From an uncultured Eubacteriales bacterium (GTDB lineage: Bacteria; Bacillota; Clostridia; Christensenellales; CAG-138), in assembly GCA_900546845.1 (NCBI GenBank), contig UREK01000007.1:14304-78303 (forward strand): a DNA stretch of 64,000 nt, in the 5' to 3' direction. The translations under genes were made by a program, and so were the position numbers. Every line of letters starts with the position of its first letter. Positions within the stretch are counted from its first letter, which is position 1. A model generated the notes under the pieces. It had not been told where the DNA came from and did not search any database. It saw only the letters and a program-made list of their open reading frames with translations. Positions 61,024 through 64,000 of this stretch are shown here, in pieces.

Positions 61024-61166
61024 ATGTCCACATGCAGAAATCTTTGAATATTCGCCTTGACAAGCCGGAAATATCCACACTGTCCACAAAGTTATCCACA
61101 CCCTGCTGCGGGGATTTAGGCGCTTTTTCGCGTTCTTGTCCACAGAATTCACACCGCCTGTCCATA
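61024..61166 (+). promoter_or_regulatory. cluster of DnaA-box-like 9-mers
   Basis: Six sites in the same orientation: ATGTCCACA (61024), ATATCCACA (61071), CTGTCCACA (61080), TTATCCACA (61092, exact consensus), TTGTCCACA (61136) and CTGTCCATA (61158). They lie in the 371-bp gap between the amidase start and the SDR gene. No dnaA, dnaN or gyrB is nearby. Confidence 0.5.
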
Positions 61167-61216
61167 GATTTTACACAAGCGCATATGAGTGGTATATGCA
61201 AATGCGGAAAAGCACG

Positions 61217-61253
61217 AAAAACCGCGGACGGGCCTTGCGCGCCCCCGCGGTTT
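61217..61253 (-). terminator. terminator of the SDR gene
   Basis: AAACCGCGGGGG...CGTCCGCGGTTTTT stem on the minus strand, 28 nt after the stop codon. Confidence 0.75.
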
Positions 61254-61281
61254 GCCTTGGATGCATATTCGTTTTCGATAT

Positions 61282-62286
61282 TTACAGCTTCCCTTCGCTG
61301 CGCAGCCAGGCGAGCGCGTCCGCGACCGTCTCGCGCAGGGGGCGCGTCCGGAAACCGAGCTCCCGCGCGGCCTTCTCGTGGGAAAAGGCGGAATTGCTTT
61401 TGAGCGTGTAAAGCGAATACCGCGTGAACAGCGGCTTGCGCTTGGTGATGGCCGTGCTGAGGCCGAAGAACGGCAGCGCAAGGCAGGCGACCCACGTCGG
61501 CAGCATGCGGCGCACCTCCCGCGCACCGCCCTGCTCATGGATGCAATGCAGCAGCTCGCGCACGGAAACATAGCGGTTGGCCAGGATGTATCCCTCGCCC
61601 TTGCGGCCGCGCGTGCAGCAGCTGACCACGCCCGCCGCCACGTCCCGCACGTCCACGAAGTCGTACCCGCCGTTCACGCCTACGGGCAGCCTGCCCCGGC
61701 ATGCGTCGATGAGAAGCTGCGTCACGCTCCCACCTGCCAAGTCGTTTGGGCCGCAGAGCCCGCCTGGGAACACGATGGAAGCATCCAGCCCCTCCTCGCG
61801 CACGGCGCGCATTACGAGGGCCGAAGCCTCCGCCTTGGTTTTTCCATAAAAGCCTTTGATTTTGTCCGGGTCGAACTCGGTTCCTTCGGTGATAACCTGC
61901 CCGTGCGGCAGCTCACGCAGCGCGTGTACGGAGCTCACGTAGACGAGCTTTTTCACCCCGGATTCCACGCACTGGGCCACCACATTGCGCGTGCCCTCCA
62001 CGTTGACCGCGTGCACGCGCTTGTTGAAATTCCATCCAATCGAAACGATGCCCGCGCAGTGGATCACGCAGAGCTCCGTCCCCGCAGGCGCCTCGAAGAA
62101 CCTCCGCAGGGACGCGCGATCCAGCACGTCGCCCTCGAAGCGTTCCATCGCCTCCGGCAGCTTTTGCGCCGCCTTGTCGCCCGGCAAAACGAGCCCGCGC
62201 ACGTTTGCGCCGCACGAAACCAGCTCCCGCGCCACGTTGCTGCCCAAATAGCCTGCAGCGCCCGTCAAAAGATATAACCGTTCCAT
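61282..62286 (-). CDS. NAD-dependent epimerase/dehydratase (extended SDR)
   Basis: 334 aa. Rossmann motif LTGAAGYLGSNVARELV, DVLDRASL, HCAGIVSIGWN, NVEGTRNVVAQC, YVSSVHAL and catalytic YGKTKAEA (YxxxK). Looks like 3-beta-HSD/dihydroflavonol-reductase-type extended SDRs; the substrate is unknown. ATG 62286 has GCGAGG 8 nt upstream; the GTG at 62295 is an alternative. Confidence 0.85.
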   Translation of the reverse strand: MERLYLLTGAAGYLGSNVARELVSCGANVRGLVLPGDKAAQKLPEAMERFEGDVLDRASLRRFFEAPAGTELCVIHCAGIVSIGWNFNKRVHAVNVEGTRNVVAQCVESGVKKLVYVSSVHALRELPHGQVITEGTEFDPDKIKGFYGKTKAEASALVMRAVREEGLDASIVFPGGLCGPNDLAGGSVTQLLIDACRGRLPVGVNGGYDFVDVRDVAAGVVSCCTRGRKGEGYILANRYVSVRELLHCIHEQGGAREVRRMLPTWVACLALPFFGLSTAITKRKPLFTRYSLYTLKSNSAFSHEKAARELGFRTRPLRETVADALAWLRSEGKL

Positions 62287-62353
62287 CTTGCACACCTCGC
62301 CTTGTAATGAATGAATTTGCTCAATGCCAGATAAATTAATGCGGCAAATTGTG

Positions 62354-62366
62354 CAACATAGTGTTG
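62354..62366. promoter_or_regulatory. small inverted repeat in the SDR leader
   Basis: CAACA-TAG-TGTTG, between the SDR promoter and start codon; a possible operator, perhaps for the nearby TetR protein, but short. Confidence 0.25.
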
Positions 62367-62384
62367 TTTATCTTTCTTAATATT

Positions 62385-62413
62385 ATTATACTAACGGTAT
62401 ATCGCATGCTCAA
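62385..62413 (-). promoter_or_regulatory. promoter of the SDR gene
   Basis: Minus strand TTGAGC (62413-62408), 17-nt spacer, TATAAT (62390-62385); about 92-nt AT-rich leader. Confidence 0.6.
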
Positions 62414-62566
62414 CCGCCAAATGTGCGGCGAATGCAAGTTAGCCAACAGGTGCGCGGTGCGGTGTCGGTTATCAATGTGAACGTTTTTTGGCGGAAAAGC
62501 GGAGGAAGATAAAGACTTCGCGGGCGCAGGCCCTTGGGTATGCTTTACGGGGTGCTCGGTGTATAA

Positions 62567-62772
62567 TGGCAATCCCCCGCAGCGCTTACGCCGCAAGAAT
62601 ACGGCAATCCCCCGGCATGCTAACGCATGCCACCCCCTTTCAAAAAGGGGGCGTTTGGAAGTGATTCACCCCTACGTTTTTCGTATTCGGACGGCGCGCG
62701 GGAGCGCACACCCAAAAGGCTCCTTTGGCAAAGGAGCTGGCACGGCGTAAGCCGTGACTGAGGATTGTCTTA
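62567..62772 (+). repeat. family B element preceded by a partial copy
   Basis: A truncated left end (62567-62597) is followed by a complete element from 62603: GGCAATCCCCCGGCATGC, CCCCTTTCAAAAAGGGG, the centre with TACGTTTTTCGTATTCGG, GGCTCCTTTGGCAAAGGAGC and ACTGAGGATTGTCTTA at 62757-62772. Nothing else was seen in the 62287-62823 gap apart from the SDR promoter. Confidence 0.65.
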
Positions 62773-62823
62773 CCCCAAACGCACCCTCACCAAACACACA
62801 ACAAACCCTAGGAGGAACCACCC

Positions 62824-63387
62824 ATGAAAAGCGACCGGCGCGTGCGCTATACGCGCATGGTTCTAAAGCAGGCGCTGCTCTCGCTGATGCTGGAGCGGCC
62901 GATCAGCCGCATCACCGTCACGGAGATCTGCGCGCGGGCGGAGGTCAACCGCGCGACCTTCTACGCGCACTACACCGACCCTTACGACCTGCTCGCGCGC
63001 ATCGAGAACGAACTGTTGGAGGCAATCCAAGGTTCGATCCGCAGCGGGCTTTCCTCCAGCAGCCTCCGCCAGCTTTTGACGGACATCTGCCACTCCATCC
63101 GGGAAAACGGCGCGCTTTGCCGGGTGATCTTCAGCGAGCACGGGGACAGGGAATTCCTGGAGCGCGTGCTCAACATCGCGCACGAGGAAAGCATGGCCCT
63201 CTGGAAGAAGATGGCCCCTCAGGCAGGGGAGCGGGAGCTCGCCCGGCTTTACGACTTCTTCTCTCACGGCAGCGCCGCAGTGATCCGCAGCTGGGTGCTC
63301 TCCGGCATGCGGGATACGCCGGAGGAAATCGCCTCCTTCATCGAGCGCATCAGCGCGGGCGGGCTTGCGCAAATCGCGGGAAAATGA
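62824..63387 (+). CDS. TetR/AcrR-family transcriptional regulator
   Basis: 187 aa. N-terminal HTH (LERPISRITVTEICARAEVNRATFYAHYTDPYDLLARIE), all-helical C-terminal ligand domain with FIERISAGGLAQIAGK, like DhaS/TetR_C_33 types. AGGAGG precedes ATG 62824. No effector can be named; the divergent SDR gene is a candidate target. Confidence 0.9.
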   Translation: MKSDRRVRYTRMVLKQALLSLMLERPISRITVTEICARAEVNRATFYAHYTDPYDLLARIENELLEAIQGSIRSGLSSSSLRQLLTDICHSIRENGALCRVIFSEHGDREFLERVLNIAHEESMALWKKMAPQAGERELARLYDFFSHGSAAVIRSWVLSGMRDTPEEIASFIERISAGGLAQIAGK

Positions 63388-63397
63388 GCGGATTTTC

Positions 63398-63426
63398 TTG
63401 TAATCATGGGCATTCGCGCTTATAAT
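63398..63426 (+). promoter_or_regulatory. promoter of mrnC (leaderless position)
   Basis: TTGTAA (63398-63403), 17-nt spacer, TATAAT (63421-63426); transcription would start at or within a base of the mrnC ATG at 63434. Confidence 0.55.
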
Positions 63427-63433
63427 AAATTCG

Positions 63434-63892
63434 ATGGAGTATACAAACGATAACCAAAATCCCAACGGGCTGCTCGCGCTCGTTTCCGCCGGCCTGCCGG
63501 AGCCGCGCCGCCGCAATCCGCGGCAGGTAAGCCCGCTCGTGCTCGCGTACATCGGGGATACGGTGTACGACCTTTTTGTGCGCACGCTGCTGGTGGAGCG
63601 CACGGACGCGACGGCCCACGGCATGCACATGCAGGCCGCAAAGCGCGTCTGCGCGGCGGCGCAGGCGGAGGCGTTCCGCCGCATCGAACCCCGTTTGACT
63701 GAGGACGAACTCGCCGTGTTCAAGCGCGGCCGCAACGCCCACATGGGCACTGTCCCCAAGCACGCGCACATTGCGGATTACCGGGCGGCCACGGGGCTTG
63801 AGGCGCTTTTCGGCTACCTTTACCTCGCGGGCGCGGACGCGCGCCTGGCAGAGCTCATGCGTGCGGCGCTCGGGGAGGATGCAGACGGGTAA
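63434..63892 (+). CDS. mrnC: Mini-ribonuclease III
   Basis: 152 aa RNase III catalytic domain without the double-stranded RNA-binding domain, maturing 23S rRNA in Bacillota. Signature LAYIGDTVYDLFVRTLL (acidic metal ligands) and DELAVFKRGRNAH, ending with LEALFGYLYLAGADARL as the second acidic site. There is no Shine-Dalgarno sequence before ATG 63434, and no other early start codon. Confidence 0.93.
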   Translation: MEYTNDNQNPNGLLALVSAGLPEPRRRNPRQVSPLVLAYIGDTVYDLFVRTLLVERTDATAHGMHMQAAKRVCAAAQAEAFRRIEPRLTEDELAVFKRGRNAHMGTVPKHAHIADYRAATGLEALFGYLYLAGADARLAELMRAALGEDADG

Positions 63893-63909
63893 AGGCGGGG
63901 GCTGATTCA

Positions 63910-64000
63910 GCAATCCCCCGGCATGTTTTACGGAGCGGCATCCTAATACGGCAATCCTCCGTCAGCGCTTACGCGCTGCCACCTCCTTTCAAAAAGGAGG
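63910..64000 (+). repeat. family B elements, cut by the window end
   Basis: A partial left end (CAATCCCCCGGCATG) and then GGCAATCCTCCGTCAGCGC with CCTCCTTTCAAAAAGGAGG at the very end of the window. Confidence 0.55.

Noticed and set aside
61024..61166. Chromosomal origin (oriC)
   Set aside because: DnaA-like boxes are present but neighbours are tsaD, amidase and SDR genes, with no dnaA/dnaN/gyrB or clear AT-rich unwinding region.

Overview
The window is GC-rich, gene-dense DNA with strong AAGGAGG-type ribosome binding sites and TTGACA/TATAAT promoters. Class III fructose-bisphosphatase, Mini-III RNase, a CarD regulator, a YacL-type PIN/TRAM protein, a CwlD-like amidase, a TIGR01906 membrane protein and a ferredoxin-linked aromatic 2-oxoacid pathway point to an anaerobic, amino-acid-fermenting Bacillota, probably a gut clostridium (Christensenellales-like is my guess, not shown). 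No rRNA, tRNA, CRISPR array, phage or autonomous transposase was seen.

Layout. 1-7.1 kb: an aromatic amino-acid/aryl-acid fermentation cluster (acyl-CoA ligase, IorA, IorB, PaaK, ACT protein, PLP aminotransferase). 7.3-10.4 kb: fbp and, divergently, endonuclease IV. 10.4-16.4 kb: a six-gene minus-strand envelope operon (L,D-transpeptidase, VanX-like M15 peptidase, lipoprotein, MBOAT O-acyltransferase, AlgX/DHHW protein, GNAT). 16.8-18.9 kb: two CobW/P47K metal GTPases. 19-21 kb: an ECF sigma/anti-sigma pair and a MerR regulator. 21.1-24.3 kb: an endonuclease Q-UvrD fusion. 24.5-28.2 kb: TSUP exporter, secreted VWA-like protein, MATE transporter. 28.4-34.3 kb: rarA, tldD, pmbA/tldE, carD, yacL. 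34.4-38.9 kb: two tandem secreted Cys-rich proteins and two FtsX-like permeases without an ATPase. 39.2-51.9 kb: rpoB-rpoC-(unknown)-rpsL-rpsG-fusA-tuf. 52.6-54.8 kb, opposite strand: rpmG-secE-nusG-rplK-rplA. 55.8-64 kb: unknown protein, NUDIX, TIGR01906, tsaD, cwlD-like, SDR, TetR and mrnC, separated by many repeats.

Two repeat families stand out. Family A is a structured 198-200 bp element present three times. Each copy sits inside a Rho-independent terminator, with the whole terminator stem-loop (a different one each time) present on both sides as a 17-23 nt direct repeat; this looks like an element that inserts into terminators and duplicates them. Family B is a MITE-like element with long terminal inverted repeats, found only to the right of 51.9 kb, including at the junction where the usual secE-nusG-rplKAJL-rpoBC order is broken and rplJL is absent.

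Other points of interest: the EndoQ-UvrD fusion carries two candidate beta-clamp motifs; a shared MerR-type operator links merR to the MATE gene; a cluster of DnaA-box-like 9-mers precedes cwlD; and mrnC looks leaderless. All calls come from reading sequence and translations; no database search was run.
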